Shown here piece after piece: positions 49,229 to 60,499 of a stretch of 64,000 nucleotides of DNA. A model generated the notes under the pieces. That model saw nothing but the letters and a program-made list of their open reading frames with translations, had not been told where the DNA came from and did not search any database. The DNA is from Chloroflexota bacterium. Its GTDB lineage: Bacteria > Chloroflexota > Anaerolineae > 4572-78 > J111. The stretch lies in contig BOKF01000014.1 in assembly GCA_016860845.1 (NCBI GenBank), positions 62,001 through 126,000 on the forward strand, given 5' to 3'. Each line of letters starts with the position of its first letter. Within the stretch, counting starts at the first letter, position 1. The position numbers were made by a program, and so were the translations under genes.

Positions 49229-49600
49229 TTAATTTTGCTGCTGGGTACTGGAACTCGCCAGCCGGTGAGTTTCCCGGTCGTACCGCCCCTGCAGTTCATT
49301 ACAGATTGTCTTTTCCCACAGTGGCACGTCATTCACATATGCTGCCCGGGCAATCAGGTGGGCGGCTACCGGTGTGGTCAAAAAAATAAAGGCAATGGTG
49401 GCGATGACCCGTATTGCGATCGCCAAATCGTAGAAATAAAGGGCGGCTGCCAGCAGGGCCAGGCTGGCCCCCAGGGAGCCGGCTTTGCTGGCAGCAGACA
49501 TGCGCAGGAACATATCGGGCATGCGAACCACCCCCAGGGCGGCAATAAACACAAAGACCGCGCCGGTCAGCAGCAGCAATAAGCTAATCACCTCGCGCAT
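49229..49600 (-). CDS. mnhG: Mrp/Mnh antiporter subunit G
   Basis: This 123-residue subunit has three membrane helices and the MnhG marks GVVRMPDMFLRMSAASKAGSLG and TTPVAAHLIARAA. It starts at ATG 49598-49600 with AAAGGA upstream and overlaps the mnhF gene by 17 bases. It is the last gene of the operon for the multi-subunit Na+/H+ (or K+/H+) antiporter. Confidence 0.93.
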   Translation of the reverse strand: MREVISLLLLLTGAVFVFIAALGVVRMPDMFLRMSAASKAGSLGASLALLAAALYFYDLAIAIRVIATIAFIFLTTPVAAHLIARAAYVNDVPLWEKTICNELQGRYDRETHRLASSSTQQQN

Positions 49601-49862
49601 TTTTAGTTTTCCTTTCCAGATAATAGGCAAAGGCCACCGTGCCCAGAAATGAAATCAAGGCAAAAACCATGATCACATCCAAAAAGACTGGTTGATTCAC
49701 GGTCACAGCGTAGGTAGCCACCAGCCCGACGCCAATCACACTGATCAGATCAAGCGCGACAACCCGGTCGGGCAGGCTTGGCCCGCGCAGCAGGCGGATA
49801 AAAGCCAGCCCCAACGCCCCCAGGAGCAGCAGCGAGACCAGCAGCAGGATTGGCCCACTCAT
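49584..49862 (-). CDS. mnhF: Mrp/Mnh antiporter subunit F
   Basis: This 92-residue protein has three membrane helices and the MnhF core [19 protein letters not shown], then [13 protein letters not shown] at the end. It is coupled to mnhE by a four-base overlap. Confidence 0.93.
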   Translation of the reverse strand: MSGPILLLVSLLLLGALGLAFIRLLRGPSLPDRVVALDLISVIGVGLVATYAVTVNQPVFLDVIMVFALISFLGTVAFAYYLERKTKNARGD

Positions 49863-50332
49863 GAGTAAACCTCCCGCACCCGCCGTTCGAACCCTTCTTT
49901 GATCTCGTGTCGAAAGGTCTCGACATCGTCAATGTACATCGCGTGGACGTACAGGACGCGCCGGTCGGTCGAGACGTCCAGGCTCAACGAGCCAGGAGTC
50001 AGGGTAATCAGGTTGGCCAGCAGGGTGATTTCGGCGTCAGACTTCAAATCCAGGGGAATGGCGACCACCCCCGGACGCATCGTCAGGGATGGGCGGATGA
50101 CGTGGTAGGCAACCCGCAGGTTGGCAATGAGTAGCTCGTGCAGAAAAAAGAAGAAAAAGCTGACCACCTGGACAATTTTGCGAAAATAGCCGGCTGTCTC
50201 CCGGGCCGGTCGCACCAGCCACAGCAGCAGATAGCCCAGCCCAAAACCGGCGACCAGATTAACTGGCGTAAACTGGCCGGTCAGCGCTACCCAGGCCAGG
50301 GCCAGCAGTACGTTCAAAATAAAAAGCTTCAC
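49859..50332 (-). CDS. mnhE: Mrp/Mnh antiporter subunit E
   Basis: This 157-residue subunit has two N-terminal helices, a further helical pair and a soluble C-terminus. MnhE marks are [22 protein letters not shown] and [19 protein letters not shown]. The gene overlaps its neighbours on both sides by four bases, showing tight translational coupling. Confidence 0.93.
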   Translation of the reverse strand: MKLFILNVLLALAWVALTGQFTPVNLVAGFGLGYLLLWLVRPARETAGYFRKIVQVVSFFFFFLHELLIANLRVAYHVIRPSLTMRPGVVAIPLDLKSDAEITLLANLITLTPGSLSLDVSTDRRVLYVHAMYIDDVETFRHEIKEGFERRVREVYS

Positions 50333-51837
50333 GGTACCCCTCCTAAAACCGTATCAATGTAGGCCGCTGGATGCAGCAGTTGCTCGGCGGCCTGGCGGGC
50401 CAGCAGGAAAAACGGTTCAGCCGCCAGCCCCATCACCACACTCAAGAGCACCAAAACGGCAATCGGAGCCAGAAACAGCCATTTTTGGGCCTGGATACCG
50501 GCCGGCGCGAGCGCCTTCCCATCTGTCATGGGCGGCCGCTCTTTCCAGAAAGCTTCGGCCCAAATCTTTGTCATCGAATACAGGGTCAGCACGCTGACCC
50601 CCAATGCTACGGCAACCAGGAGATAGTGCTCGGCTTCCAGGCCGGCTTGGACCAGGATGAATTTGGCCCAAAAACCGGATAACGGCGGGATACCGGCCAG
50701 AGACAGGGCCGGTATTAAGAACAACACTGCAATCCCCGGCTGCGTTTGGTACAACCCGCCCAGTTTCTTCAAATCATACGTCCCGGCCAGCCGCTGGGCC
50801 ACGCCGCTGACCAGGAAGAGGGCTGATTTAGCCAGGATAACGTGAGCCATAAAAAATATCGCGCCGGTCAGGGCCAGGGGGGTGAACAGGCCCAGCCCCA
50901 GCAGCAGGTACCCGATCTGGCTGATAATGTGGAACGACAGCAAACGCCGGAATTCGTTTTGCACTACCGCGCCCAGTACACCGGAAATCATCGTCAGGGC
51001 GGCCAGGGTCAGGATCAGGGTGTGGGTATAATCCGGGTTCTGGGTGAAAACCAGGGTGAAGCTGCGGATCAAAGCGTAAACCCCCACTTTGGTTAGCAAG
51101 GCCGAAAAGATGGTCGTAATGACGACCGGCGGGGTATGGTACGAGGCCGGCAGCCAGAAAAAGAGCGGAAAGATGGCCGCCTTGACTCCAAAAGCAATCA
51201 TAAACAGGATAGACAGGGTAGTTACCAGGCCGGGTTGGGCAATAGTGGGCAGCCGGCGGGCCAGGTCGGCCATATTCAAGCTGCCGGTCAGGCCGTAAAG
51301 GATACCTAAAGCGGTCAGGAACAGAGCCGACGAGACCAGATTGAGGGTGACATATTTCACCGCACCTTCCAGTTGCCGGCGTTCGCCGCCCAAAGCCAGT
51401 AGCACAAAGGAGGCAATTAGCAATACCTCGAACCAGACATATAGGTTGAAGAAGTCGCCGGTCAAAAAAGCGCCGCAGACACCCATTAACATAATATTAA
51501 GGAGGGGATAGTAGCCAAACGCCTCACACGGGCGGTCGAGGCTGGCCCAGGAGTAGAGCACGGTCAGCAGGCCCATCAGGCCGGCCAGCACGACCATCAA
51601 GGCGCTGAACAGGTCGGCCACGATGACGATGCCGTAAGGCGCGGGCCAGTTACCCACCGGAGTCGCCTGGATGCCGTTCTGCCAGATGGAGGTCAGCAGG
51701 GCTAGGGCCGCCCCAAAAAGCGCCGCACTACCTGCCAGGCTGAACAGCCGCTGCATCCGGGGGTGCTGCCAGGCCAGCAGGCAGACAATGGCGGTCAAAA
51801 AAGGGATAACAATAGGCAAAATCAGGAGGGTGTTCAT
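50329..51837 (-). CDS. mnhD: Mrp/Mnh antiporter subunit D
   Basis: This 502-residue, roughly 14-helix protein is one of the two proton-pumping-like subunits, related to NuoM/NuoN of complex I. Visible are the Glu-bearing [21 protein letters not shown] and the Lys-bearing [22 protein letters not shown]. Full-length for the family. Confidence 0.95.
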   Translation of the reverse strand: MNTLLILPIVIPFLTAIVCLLAWQHPRMQRLFSLAGSAALFGAALALLTSIWQNGIQATPVGNWPAPYGIVIVADLFSALMVVLAGLMGLLTVLYSWASLDRPCEAFGYYPLLNIMLMGVCGAFLTGDFFNLYVWFEVLLIASFVLLALGGERRQLEGAVKYVTLNLVSSALFLTALGILYGLTGSLNMADLARRLPTIAQPGLVTTLSILFMIAFGVKAAIFPLFFWLPASYHTPPVVITTIFSALLTKVGVYALIRSFTLVFTQNPDYTHTLILTLAALTMISGVLGAVVQNEFRRLLSFHIISQIGYLLLGLGLFTPLALTGAIFFMAHVILAKSALFLVSGVAQRLAGTYDLKKLGGLYQTQPGIAVLFLIPALSLAGIPPLSGFWAKFILVQAGLEAEHYLLVAVALGVSVLTLYSMTKIWAEAFWKERPPMTDGKALAPAGIQAQKWLFLAPIAVLVLLSVVMGLAAEPFFLLARQAAEQLLHPAAYIDTVLGGVP

Positions 51838-51841
51838 GGCG

Positions 51842-52189
51842 TCAGCTATCGGTTGCTTTCATCTGGTCAAGGTCGTCGTTGCCGACGGTTTGATAAACAC
51901 GCTTGATCAGCACCACGGCAAATGCCTGCACACCAAAGCCGATGACGATGGCCGTGAGAATCAGCGCCTGTGGCAGCGGGTCGGCAAAGGGCGTGGTCAG
52001 GGTGGTTTCATTGGCTGGGATCAGGGGCGGCTGGCCGGGAGTCAAGCGCCCTACATCGAAAATCAACAGATTGGTGGCATGGCCCAGCAGCACCAGGCCG
52101 ATGATTAATTTGACAATGCTGCGCCGCAGCATCATGTAGATGCCGCCCGCATACAGCCCGCCGATCACAAATGCCAGAATCGTTTCCAT
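51842..52189 (-). CDS. mnhC: Mrp/Mnh antiporter subunit C
   Basis: This 115-residue, three-helix protein is NuoK-like, with [22 protein letters not shown] and [20 protein letters not shown] 52187-52189 directly follows the mnhB stop; an upstream in-frame start would overlap mnhB. The Asp/Lys-containing end ([11 protein letters not shown]) is somewhat longer than in some homologues. Confidence 0.93.
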   Translation of the reverse strand: METILAFVIGGLYAGGIYMMLRRSIVKLIIGLVLLGHATNLLIFDVGRLTPGQPPLIPANETTLTTPFADPLPQALILTAIVIGFGVQAFAVVLIKRVYQTVGNDDLDQMKATDS

Positions 52190-52190
52190 C

Positions 52191-52598
52191 TTATTCGTCC
52201 GCCAGCGCAAAAATAATGGTTAAAGTAATGCCAATGACCACCAGGTAGACCCCCAGATCAAACAGAACAGGCGTGCCGGCCTTGCCCAGTACTGGGATGG
52301 TCTGGGCGCTCCAGAGGCCGGTCATAAAAGGTTGTCCTGATAAGAGTCCCAACAGGCCGCTGCCGAGGGCAAGCAGCAGGCCCAGGGCGGTCAATTTGAT
52401 CGGATCAACGTGCAGCGTTCGCCTGGCCTGGGTGACCCCGTAGGCAATGGTATACAGAGCAAAAGCGGCGGCCGCTACCAGCCCGCCGGCAAACCCACCG
52501 CCCGGTTCATTGTGACCGCGCAGCAGCAGGTAAATTGAGAAGAGCAGCAGGAGCGGGAGCAGATAGCGCGTGGCCGTGCCCAGGATTAACGATCTCAT
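52191..52598 (-). CDS. mnhB: Mrp/Mnh antiporter subunit B
   Basis: This 135-residue, four-helix protein has the MnhB marks [23 protein letters not shown] and [11 protein letters not shown]. It overlaps mnhA by four bases. Confidence 0.93.
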   Translation of the reverse strand: MRSLILGTATRYLLPLLLLFSIYLLLRGHNEPGGGFAGGLVAAAAFALYTIAYGVTQARRTLHVDPIKLTALGLLLALGSGLLGLLSGQPFMTGLWSAQTIPVLGKAGTPVLFDLGVYLVVIGITLTIIFALADE

Positions 52599-54913
52599 GG
52601 CGCTTTACCTCCCAGGCGTAATTTGAGCAGGGCGAAAACGCCCACCGCTGCCGCAGCCAGAACGGTGATCTCGCCTAGTGTATCCAGGCCGCGGAAATCT
52701 ACGAGGATCACGTTGACCACATTGCGCCCATTAGCCAGCACCAGGCTGTTCATAGCAAAAAAGGGCGTCAGGTAGTCCGGGGCGGGCAAGGCTCGCACCA
52801 CCAGGGTCAACAGTGTCATCAGCCCGCCCGCGGCCAGAGCGACCAGTAAATCGCGAAGGCGGGCCGACCGGCTGCTCATCCGGGCAAAACGGGGCAGGCG
52901 GTACAGCACCAGCACGAAGAGAATCACGGTCAGGGTTTCAACAGCGACCTGGGTCATGGCCAGGTCGGGTGCGCCATACAGAATGTAAATCAAGGCCATT
53001 GTGTAGCCGATTACCCCCAAGGCGGCGATGGCGGCCAGACGGGACTCGGCCTGCCCCACGGCCAAAACAGCGCCCAGAATCAGGGCGGCCAGGAACCACT
53101 CGTAATAGCGGGCCTGGGCTAAATCGGCAAAAAGATCCGGCCAGGTGACCTGAGTGAACAGGGCATAACCGGTCAAACCGATGATCGTAGCGATGATCAC
53201 CAGCAAATAGCGGCGTAAATAACCATTTTGCAGCCACTCTGTTTGAAGCTGGGCTATCCGGAGCATGCCTCGCAGCGCCAGATGGTACCACTGTTCCGGT
53301 CCCCAGGCTGCCAGCGGGTCGAATCGTTGGGTGATGCGGCGCAGCCAGTCGCGCCCGGCATAAAGTCCCACCCCGGCGGCCAGCGTGATCAGGCTGAGAA
53401 TAAAGACCAGGTTAAGGCCGCTCCACGCCGTCAGTTTGACCTCGATCAGCTCGTCGAGGACAGCGGCGGCGGAAGCAGCCAGCAGCGGCTTAAACAGGCT
53501 GCCCGGCAGGAATTCGATGATGACTACCAGCAGCAGGCCCAGCGAGGCCAGCACGAGAGGTCCCAGCCACATGCGCAGCGGTGCTTCGTGGACTTTTTGG
53601 GGTGTATCAACTTTTGGGCCAAAGAAGGGACGATAAGCCACCAACCCAGCGGCAACAATGGTAAAGCCATTGGCCAGCATGGCCGCAGCGGTCAGGAGGG
53701 TGGCGGTGGAGGGTGCGGTCAGCGTGGCTTCGTAGATCAACTTCTTGCCAATATAGCCAACCAGGAAGGGCAGCGCCCCGGCCATGGAGAGAGCGGCCAG
53801 GCTCACGGCGGCAAAAGTGACCGGCATCAGGTGGCGCAGCCCCGACAGGTGCGTGATGTCGCGCGTGCCGGTCTCGTGATCAATGGCCCCTGCTGCCATA
53901 AAAAGCGCGCCTTTGTAGAGCGAGTGGACAATCAAGAAGAAGATGGCCGCTTTGATGGCCACGCTCGTGCCCAGGCCGATCAGCAGCACCAGCGTTCCCA
54001 GGGCGCTGATGGTCGAGTAGGCCAGAATCCGCTTGAGATCAGTGTGCTGCCAGCTCAGGTAGGCCCCGATGAGCATTGTCGCCCCGCCGGTGAGGGTCAG
54101 CGCGTACTGCCATAGCTCCGTACCGCCCAAAATGGGGCTAAACCGGGCCAGCAGATAAATCCCCGCCTTGACCATCGTGGCCGAGTGGAGGTAGGAACTG
54201 ACCGGGGCCGGAGCGGCCATCGCCCCAGGCAGCCAGAAATGGAACGGAAATTGGGCTGATTTGGTGAAAGCGCCGAGGAGGATCAGAACCAGCAGGGGCA
54301 GGTAGAGGGAATGGTTGCGGATGACCTCGCCCCGGTTGAGCAGGACCTCCAACTCCAGGCTGCCGCCGGCCAGGCCCAGCAAAATCAGTCCGGCCAGTAG
54401 GGCCAGGCCGCCGGCGCCGGTAACCAGCAGAGCTTGCAGGGCGGCGGCGCGGGAGGTCTCTTTTTGGTGATAGAAACCAATGAGGAGATAGGAACTCAGG
54501 CTGGTCAGTTCCCAAAAAACAAACAAGGTAATGATGTTACCGGCCAGGATCAGCCCGAGCATCGAGGCCATAAATATTAGCAGGTACGCGTAAAAACGAC
54601 CCAATTGGGGGTGTCCGGCCAGGTAGCCTCCGGCATAGATAACCACCAGCCCACCAATCCCGCTGATAAGCAGGGCAAACAGCAAACTCAACCCGTCAAC
54701 GTAGAACGACATGCTGACGCCCAGGCTGGGCGCCCAGGCATAGCTGAAGGTGAGGATTTCACCGGCGCTGACAGCTCCTAAGAAGCTGGCGAAATAGGCC
54801 AGCAGCCCCGCCGGCAGCAGGGCGATCAGCCAGGCGGAAGCTCCTCGTGCCCGGTGATGGAGCCACGGTGCGGCTAAAGATAAGGCAAAACCAGATACAA
54901 CAGCAGCAAACAT
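52595..54913 (-). CDS. mnhA: Mrp/Mnh antiporter subunit A
   Basis: This 772-residue protein is the large NuoL-like subunit. The antiporter core (residues about 90-500) has [15 protein letters not shown] and [15 protein letters not shown] with the key Lys; the C-terminal part holds the MnhB-like extra helices ([31 protein letters not shown]). A, B, C, D, E, F and G are all present and in order, so the antiporter is complete. Its role is Na+/K+-H+ exchange for pH and salt balance. The gap upstream contains a strong foldback. Confidence 0.95.
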   Translation of the reverse strand: MFAAVVSGFALSLAAPWLHHRARGASAWLIALLPAGLLAYFASFLGAVSAGEILTFSYAWAPSLGVSMSFYVDGLSLLFALLISGIGGLVVIYAGGYLAGHPQLGRFYAYLLIFMASMLGLILAGNIITLFVFWELTSLSSYLLIGFYHQKETSRAAALQALLVTGAGGLALLAGLILLGLAGGSLELEVLLNRGEVIRNHSLYLPLLVLILLGAFTKSAQFPFHFWLPGAMAAPAPVSSYLHSATMVKAGIYLLARFSPILGGTELWQYALTLTGGATMLIGAYLSWQHTDLKRILAYSTISALGTLVLLIGLGTSVAIKAAIFFLIVHSLYKGALFMAAGAIDHETGTRDITHLSGLRHLMPVTFAAVSLAALSMAGALPFLVGYIGKKLIYEATLTAPSTATLLTAAAMLANGFTIVAAGLVAYRPFFGPKVDTPQKVHEAPLRMWLGPLVLASLGLLLVVIIEFLPGSLFKPLLAASAAAVLDELIEVKLTAWSGLNLVFILSLITLAAGVGLYAGRDWLRRITQRFDPLAAWGPEQWYHLALRGMLRIAQLQTEWLQNGYLRRYLLVIIATIIGLTGYALFTQVTWPDLFADLAQARYYEWFLAALILGAVLAVGQAESRLAAIAALGVIGYTMALIYILYGAPDLAMTQVAVETLTVILFVLVLYRLPRFARMSSRSARLRDLLVALAAGGLMTLLTLVVRALPAPDYLTPFFAMNSLVLANGRNVVNVILVDFRGLDTLGEITVLAAAAVGVFALLKLRLGGKAP

Positions 54914-54977
54914 ATTCGTAAAGGTAATCTGTGATGAGATTTTTGCATAAATCTTTGAAGGCGATGACAGTCACTTC

Positions 54978-55050
54978 GGCCAACGAGATATAGTTGGCCA
55001 CGTGATGCGTGACTTTTTACGCATCACGTGGCACTTTTATCCATCAACTG
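54978..55050. repeat. Compound foldback before mnhA
   Basis: A 14-bp perfect stem (54997-55010 with 55019-55032; CACGTGATGCGT and its complement, loop GACTTTTT) lies within an outer pair TTCGGCCA/TGGCCGAA, with an alternative small hairpin GGCCAAC/GTTGGCC on the left. On the minus strand it lies between the UPF0114 gene and mnhA. It may be a terminator for the former and a leader for the latter; GTGATGCGTGA words match the coding repeats elsewhere. Confidence 0.5.
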
Positions 55051-55074
55051 GCCGAAATGGTAAGCATAGCCGGT

Positions 55075-55602
55075 TTAATGATTGTCGCGCTTGTGGCTGA
55101 GATAAATGGCCGCCCCAATCAGCACGATGCCGACGGCCAGAAAGAGTAAATCTTGGGTGTCGGTGTATTTGAGCTGCACAGCCTGCTGAAAGAACTTGAC
55201 GATCAGAATCAGTAGGACCACCCGCGCCAGGCGGTCTTTAAGATCGTCGAAGCTGCGGATAAGCAGGAGGCGTGGAGCAAATTCAGAACCTTCGGCCAAG
55301 CCAATTTTGCTGACAAACAGTTCGTACAGGCCCAGGGCCAGGATCAGCATAATCGCGGCGAGTAAGTAGCCATCCACAATGGCCACTACCTCGGCGACCA
55401 GGCTGAGACGCAGGGCGGTGCGTGCATCGGCAGTTAAGCTCGGGTAGGCATATTGGGGCAAGTGGCTGAGCATGATGACGGTATCTACCGTGGTCATATA
55501 GAAAACGCCGACGCCGACCAGGACACTGGCAGTTACGGCCACAATCACCACCAGACGGCTCTGCCACAATGCCCCTTCAAAAAGTTGTTCGATTTGTCTC
55601 AT
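55075..55602 (-). CDS. UPF0114 (YqhA-like) membrane protein
   Basis: This 175-residue protein has four membrane helices and the UPF0114 marks FEGALWQSRLVVIVAVTASVL, VDGYLLAAIMLILALGLYELFVSKI and LARVVLLILIVKFFQ. The function of the family is unknown. It follows the P-type ATPase gene by 46 bases and is likely co-transcribed with it. Confidence 0.85.
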   Translation of the reverse strand: MRQIEQLFEGALWQSRLVVIVAVTASVLVGVGVFYMTTVDTVIMLSHLPQYAYPSLTADARTALRLSLVAEVVAIVDGYLLAAIMLILALGLYELFVSKIGLAEGSEFAPRLLLIRSFDDLKDRLARVVLLILIVKFFQQAVQLKYTDTQDLLFLAVGIVLIGAAIYLSHKRDNH

Positions 55603-55648
55603 TGGGTTATCTCTTATGGTTTTTAACAGTCAACGAGGAAAAAATTGG

Positions 55649-58480
55649 TTAAGCCATTCCCCGCCGGGCCAACCACTTCTCCAGCTCGACCGCCATGAAA
55701 ACCAGGCTGCCGGCGGCTATGCTGATCCCCAGGTCAATGGGCAAAAGCGGCCGGGTCTGGAAGAAGTCCTGCAAGAAAGGCGTGTACAGCACCGCCAATT
55801 GCAAGACAAAGACCGCGACGGCCGCGCCCAGGAGGGGCTTGTTGGAAAGCAGCCCTACCCTGAACAATGAGTCCTGGCCGGAGCGAATGCCCAGGGCCTG
55901 CCAGATTTGGGCCAGGGCCAGGGTGGTAAAAATCATGGTCTGGGTGTGAGCGCGGTCGGTTAGATCATACCAATAGCCTACGGCCAGGGCGATGATCGCA
56001 ATCAGCAGGCCCGTGCGCAGAATGTGCCAGCCCAGGCCCTGCGCAAAAATGCTTTCATTGGGAGCGCGGGGCGGGCGGCGCATGGTGTTTCTTTCGGCGG
56101 GTTCAACGCCAAGGCCCAGCCCCAGCAGGCCGTCGGTCAGCAGGTTGAGCCAGAGGAGTTGCAGCGGCAGCAGCGGCACCAGCAGTTCCTTCTCCATTTC
56201 CGGCGGGACCAGGAAGGCCAGCAGCGGGCCAAACAACATCACCCCTACTTTGCCGATGTTCCCGGCAATGGAGAACTTGATAAATTTGCGCAGGTTGTCG
56301 TAGATAACCCGGCCTTCCTCCACCGCGGCGACGATGGTGGCAAAGTTATCGTCCCGCAGGACCATATCGGCGGCTTCTTTGGATACATCGGTGCCGGTAA
56401 TGCCCATGGCCACGCCGATGTCGGCTTTTTTCAGGGCCGGGGCGTCGTTGACCCCGTCGCCGGTCATGGCCACAATATGGCCCCGCTCTTGCAGCGCCTG
56501 GACCACCCTGAGTTTGTGTTCCGGCGAGACGCGGGCGTAGACCGATACCTCCTCGACAACGCTCCGCAACTCCTCTACCGTGAGCGTCGCTAAATCCTGG
56601 CCGGTCAGAACACGGCCATTCTGGCTAATGCCCAACTCGCGGGCAATATGCTGGGCGGTTAAAGGGTGATCGCCGGTAATCATGATCGGGCGAATCCCGG
56701 CCGCCTGGCAGGTGGCGACTGCCTCTTTAACTTCGGGCCGGGGCGGGTCAATAATGCCGACCATACCCAGGAAGGTCAAATTTTGCTCTAGCGAGGCTTG
56801 ATGGCCGTTGCTCGGCGCCGTTTCCAGCGAGCGGCAGGCGACACCCAGGACGCGCATGCCATTCTGGGCAAGCTGCATGTTGGCGGCTTCGATCCGGCTG
56901 CGCCACTGCTCGGTCAGCGGCTCGGTCCGGTCGTCCACCCAAACATGTGTGGCGATCTCCAGCAGGCCATCCACCGCGCCCTTAGTGAAGGCCAGGTAAG
57001 GCGGCTGGCTGAAGACAGAAGATAGAGGATGGAAGATTGAAGATGGAAGCTTGCTTGTCCCCTCTATCCTCGATCCACTATCCTCTATCTTCCATCTACT
57101 ATCCTCCAGCTTATGCACGGTCGTCATGCGCTTGCGTTCGGAGTCGAAAGGAAGTTCGGCTACACGCGGCAGTTTTTGGTCTAAATCGGCTTTCCACAGA
57201 CCAAATTTGGCTGCGGCGACGACCAGCGCGCCTTCGGTCGGATCGCCGATGGCGTGGAACTTTTGCCCGGTCCCGTTGTCGGCTTTGAGGAGGGCATCGT
57301 TGCACAGGGCGCCGCCGGCCAGCAGCAGGCCCAGCGGGAAGGGTTGGCTCTGCCAGGTGGGATCAGGCTCAACACTCAGCGTCGGGGTGTGATGGCGCAT
57401 GTCCTCATTCAAATCAAGGCGATGGCCGGCCACGTCAATCACGGTCACGGTCATGCGGTTTTCGGTCAGCGTGCCGGTTTTGTCGGAGCAGATGACCGTG
57501 ACCGAGCCAAGCGTTTCCACGGCCGGCAGTTTGCGGATGAGGGCCTGTCGTTTGAGCATGCGCTGCGCGCCCAGGGCCAGCGTAATCGTGACCACGGCGG
57601 GCAGCCCTTCTGGGATGATGGCAACGGCAATGCTCACCATCGTCAGGAAAATCAGGCGCAGCTCTTCGCCGCGCAGCCAGCCCTGAACAAAAATAACCCC
57701 GGCAATTCCCAGGGCCACTATGGCCAGCATTTTGCCCACCTGGTCAAGCCGCTGCTGCAAGGGGGTCTGCTCTTGAGCCACCCCCTGGATCAGGCCGGCG
57801 ATGTGGCCCAATTCGGTCTGCATGCCGGTTGCGGTAACGACCGCCCGGCCCCGGCCGTAGGTAACAACCGTGCCCATGTAGGCCATGTTACGCCGGTCTC
57901 CCAGGGGTAAATCTGGCCCGGCCAGGGTCGTCGTCATTTTCTCCACCGGCTCCGACTCGCCGGTTAGAGTTGCTTCCTGGATGCGCAGGTTGGCGCTTTC
58001 CAGCAGGCGGCAGTCGGCGGGGACGAGATTGCCCGCTTCCAGCAGGATGACATCGCCGGGAACAAGGTCACGGGCGGGAATTTCGCGCACCTGGCCATCG
58101 CGGTAAACCCGGACATTCGGTACGGCCAGCTTTTTCAGGGCAGCCATCGCTTTTTCGGCCCGGTATTCCTGGAGGAAGCCGAGCAATCCAAACAAGACCA
58201 CGATAGACAGGATGGCGATGGTGTCTTTAAGTTCGCCGAGCGAGCCGGCAATCACCGCCGCGACGATCAAAATGATGACCATGGTCGCCGTGAACTGCTC
58301 CCACAGAATGCGCCAGGGGCTTTTGGCCGCTCGTTCGGTCAATTCATTGGGACCATGTTCGGCCAGGCGGAGGCCGGCTTCGGCCTCCGTTAAGCCGTGG
58401 GTGGCGTCAGTGCCGAGTTGAGTTAGAGTTTCGGCAGGTTCTAGTTTATACCAGGAAGGTTTGGAAAGTGCTTCAGACAT
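55649..58480 (-). CDS. P2A-like cation-transporting P-type ATPase (Ca2+ type)
   Basis: This 943-residue pump has a cation-ATPase N-domain, TGESEPVEK actuator motif, the TM4 site PEGLPAVVT, phosphorylation site [12 protein letters not shown], hinge [21 protein letters not shown] and TM6 [13 protein letters not shown]. These fit Ca2+- or Na+-type P2 ATPases; the ion is not certain. In the nucleotide-binding domain, residues about 457-491 ([11 protein letters not shown] ... [14 protein letters not shown]) are encoded by a palindromic word repeat between KRMTTVH and the conserved TKGAVDGLL. The frame is intact. It overlaps none of its neighbours but follows DedA by six bases. Confidence 0.93.
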   Translation of the reverse strand: MSEALSKPSWYKLEPAETLTQLGTDATHGLTEAEAGLRLAEHGPNELTERAAKSPWRILWEQFTATMVIILIVAAVIAGSLGELKDTIAILSIVVLFGLLGFLQEYRAEKAMAALKKLAVPNVRVYRDGQVREIPARDLVPGDVILLEAGNLVPADCRLLESANLRIQEATLTGESEPVEKMTTTLAGPDLPLGDRRNMAYMGTVVTYGRGRAVVTATGMQTELGHIAGLIQGVAQEQTPLQQRLDQVGKMLAIVALGIAGVIFVQGWLRGEELRLIFLTMVSIAVAIIPEGLPAVVTITLALGAQRMLKRQALIRKLPAVETLGSVTVICSDKTGTLTENRMTVTVIDVAGHRLDLNEDMRHHTPTLSVEPDPTWQSQPFPLGLLLAGGALCNDALLKADNGTGQKFHAIGDPTEGALVVAAAKFGLWKADLDQKLPRVAELPFDSERKRMTTVHKLEDSRWKIEDSGSRIEGTSKLPSSIFHPLSSVFSQPPYLAFTKGAVDGLLEIATHVWVDDRTEPLTEQWRSRIEAANMQLAQNGMRVLGVACRSLETAPSNGHQASLEQNLTFLGMVGIIDPPRPEVKEAVATCQAAGIRPIMITGDHPLTAQHIARELGISQNGRVLTGQDLATLTVEELRSVVEEVSVYARVSPEHKLRVVQALQERGHIVAMTGDGVNDAPALKKADIGVAMGITGTDVSKEAADMVLRDDNFATIVAAVEEGRVIYDNLRKFIKFSIAGNIGKVGVMLFGPLLAFLVPPEMEKELLVPLLPLQLLWLNLLTDGLLGLGLGVEPAERNTMRRPPRAPNESIFAQGLGWHILRTGLLIAIIALAVGYWYDLTDRAHTQTMIFTTLALAQIWQALGIRSGQDSLFRVGLLSNKPLLGAAVAVFVLQLAVLYTPFLQDFFQTRPLLPIDLGISIAAGSLVFMAVELEKWLARRGMA
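57010..57112. repeat. Palindromic word-repeat insertion in the P-type ATPase gene
   Basis: A purine-rich half (GAAGATAGAGGATGGAAGA words, 57010-57050) is followed by a pyrimidine-rich half (CCTCTATCCTC, ATCCTCTATCTTCC words, 57060-57107). The two are complementary, so the block is a foldback. It adds about 34 residues without shifting frame. Confidence 0.75.
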
Positions 58481-58486
58481 TTTCTT

Positions 58487-59140
58487 TTATTCAGTATCTT
58501 CGGGTTTAGGTTGAAAGGCGATAAATTGGGGGGCCCTTTTGAGGACAAAAAAGAGGATCAGGGCCACGAGAGTCGCGACTACTAATATTTCGTACTGCTT
58601 AACAAAGATCAGCAACTCTGCCCAATTTTCACCTAATATTACTCCAATATAACTCATCAGTCCATTCCAAAGCCCGGAGCCAAGAGCGGTAAAGAACACA
58701 AATCGGCCCAGGGGCATGCGATTCATTCCGGCGGGCACGGAGATCAAACTGCGAACGAGGGGAATGAAACGGCCCAAAAAGACAATGCTCTCGCTGTACC
58801 GCTCAAAAAAGTCGAGCGAGCGATTAAGATCGCGTTCGGCCATGAACAGATAGTGTCCATAGCGGCGGATAAAAGTGCGGATCAGCGGCTCGCCGACGTA
58901 CTGGCCCAGGTAATATAGGGTCAGCGCGCCCAGCAAGGAGCCGGCCGTCCCGGCCAGGACAATGCCGCTAAAGCTGAGGTGGCCCTGGCTGGCCAGAAAG
59001 CCGGCAAACGGCATCAACAACTCCGAGGGGATTGGCGGAAAGAGACTCTCCAGGAACATCGCCACTATAATGCCGGTGTAGCCGAGTGTAATGATCATCT
59101 GTTCCAGCCAGAGGTGAATTTGTTCTAGAATTTTGCTCAT
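58487..59140 (-). CDS. DedA-family membrane protein
   Basis: This 217-residue protein has the DedA marks ESLFPPIPSELLMPFAGFLA, GALTLYYLGQYVGE and GRFIPLVRSLISVPAGMNRM. DedA proteins are lipid scramblase-like transporters, some recycling undecaprenyl phosphate, and help keep membrane potential. It lies between the site-2 protease and the P-type ATPase, with three- and six-base gaps, clearly one operon. Confidence 0.93.
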   Translation of the reverse strand: MSKILEQIHLWLEQMIITLGYTGIIVAMFLESLFPPIPSELLMPFAGFLASQGHLSFSGIVLAGTAGSLLGALTLYYLGQYVGEPLIRTFIRRYGHYLFMAERDLNRSLDFFERYSESIVFLGRFIPLVRSLISVPAGMNRMPLGRFVFFTALGSGLWNGLMSYIGVILGENWAELLIFVKQYEILVVATLVALILFFVLKRAPQFIAFQPKPEDTE

Positions 59141-59143
59141 TTT

Positions 59144-60259
59144 TTAAATTCCCAGTTCAGCCCGAGTACGGATGTAGTGCAGCACTTGCTCGCGGCTGAG
59201 TAACCCCACCAGGCTGTCACCTTCGATGACCGGTACCTGGGCTACGTTTGCCTTGTCCATAATTTGGAGGGCAGACAGCAGCTCCAGGCTGGGTTGGACC
59301 TGGGTTAACCGTTTGAGCGGAACCATCACCTGCTCAACGGTAGTGAAACGCCACTTGGATTGAGGAATGGCGGCTACATCACGCAGGGTCAGCATCCCAC
59401 GGGGATGGCCGTTGTCACTAACAAAAAAGGTGCGCTGGCCGCCGGCCAGGACCTTCTCCTCGACCAACTGGTTGAGGGATAAAATACTTGGGACAGCCTG
59501 ATAGTCGCGGTTCATCACCTGACTAACTTTGATTCCCCGCAGGATTTCTTCCAGATTCACTTGAGCGTAACTGGCTGCGGCAGCGTTCTGTAGGAACCAG
59601 CCGATGAAGGCCAGCCAGATGCCGTTGAAAAAGCTGCCAGTGAAAATGGTGTAAAGGCCCCAGCCAATGAAACCAAAGGCGACCAGTTGGCCGATAAAGG
59701 CCGCGGCCTGAGTTGCCCGGTGCAGGCTGCCACTGACCTGCCAGATGATGGCCCGCAGGATACGTCCACCATCGAGAGGAAAGCCGGGGATTAGATTAAA
59801 CAGGGCTAACAGCAGGTTGATCCGGGCCAGCCATAAGCTCGGCGCGGCCAGGTACGGAATATGCTGGTCGAGCAGGTACAGCCCGCCGAATAATCCAGCC
59901 AGGCCCAGGCTGACCAGCGGCCCGGCAGCGGCGATACGGAACTCTGCGCCGGGGCGGCGGGTTTCCTGCTCCAGTTGGGCTACCCCGCCAAAGACGAATA
60001 GGGTAATTTGCCGGACCGGGATGTGGTTGCGCAGAGCTACCAGGGCATGCCCCAGTTCGTGCAGCAGAACCGAGCCAAAGAATAGAACGCTGGTCAAGAC
60101 GGCCAGAAACCAGTGGGCCGAGGCTGGCAGCGAGGGATATTCTTCGGGGAAGTAGCCCCGGGCCAGCGACCAGGTGAGCAGGCCAAAGACCAGCAGCAGG
60201 CTCCAATGTAGCCCGATGGGAATATTTTTGATGCGTCCAAGGTTAATACTTGCTTCCAT
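59144..60259 (-). CDS. Site-2 protease-like membrane metallopeptidase with CBS domains
   Basis: This 371-residue protein has the zinc motif HELGHALVALRNHIPV near residue 67 and the partner NLIPGFPLDGGRILRAI, both typical of the SpoIVFB-like group of site-2 proteases. The C-terminal 130 residues form a CBS pair (VMNRDYQAVPSI, MVPLKRLTQVQP, VIEGDSLVGLLSREQVL), which may sense adenine nucleotides or ions. Such enzymes cut membrane-bound regulators. Its substrate could be a regulator of this same membrane-stress gene run. Confidence 0.92.
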   Translation of the reverse strand: MEASINLGRIKNIPIGLHWSLLLVFGLLTWSLARGYFPEEYPSLPASAHWFLAVLTSVLFFGSVLLHELGHALVALRNHIPVRQITLFVFGGVAQLEQETRRPGAEFRIAAAGPLVSLGLAGLFGGLYLLDQHIPYLAAPSLWLARINLLLALFNLIPGFPLDGGRILRAIIWQVSGSLHRATQAAAFIGQLVAFGFIGWGLYTIFTGSFFNGIWLAFIGWFLQNAAAASYAQVNLEEILRGIKVSQVMNRDYQAVPSILSLNQLVEEKVLAGGQRTFFVSDNGHPRGMLTLRDVAAIPQSKWRFTTVEQVMVPLKRLTQVQPSLELLSALQIMDKANVAQVPVIEGDSLVGLLSREQVLHYIRTRAELGI

Positions 60260-60311
60260 TGATCGTTTGAATGAATTTCCTTCTTGAGTTAAATCCGAGT
60301 TGAGGACCTAT

Positions 60312-60437
60312 CTACATAAAGAGGTAGCTCAGGTCTGCGATTAACATTGAGACAATGACCAGTAAAATGATGACCACCAGGAACCAGCGTTTGATTTGAT
60401 CTACCCGGCGGGTACGCTGGCGTTTTTTTGCTGTCAT
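60312..60437 (-). CDS. 41-residue single-helix membrane peptide
   Basis: This short gene starts at ATG 60437 with an excellent Shine-Dalgarno (AAAGGAGG, 6 bases away) and gives MTAKKRQRTRRVDQIKRWF, a hydrophobic helix (FLVVIILLVIVSMLIADL) and SYLFM. The basic N-terminus and single helix suggest a small membrane protein, inside-facing N-terminus, like DUF4044-type peptides. It lies in the gap between htpX and the site-2 protease gene, in the same direction. It may regulate one of these two membrane proteases. Confidence 0.7.
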   Translation of the reverse strand: MTAKKRQRTRRVDQIKRWFLVVIILLVIVSMLIADLSYLFM

Positions 60438-60499
60438 CCGTGCCTCCTTTTCACACGCTTAGAGGGGCAGGTCTCAGACCTGCCCCTCATTGGTTTTGA

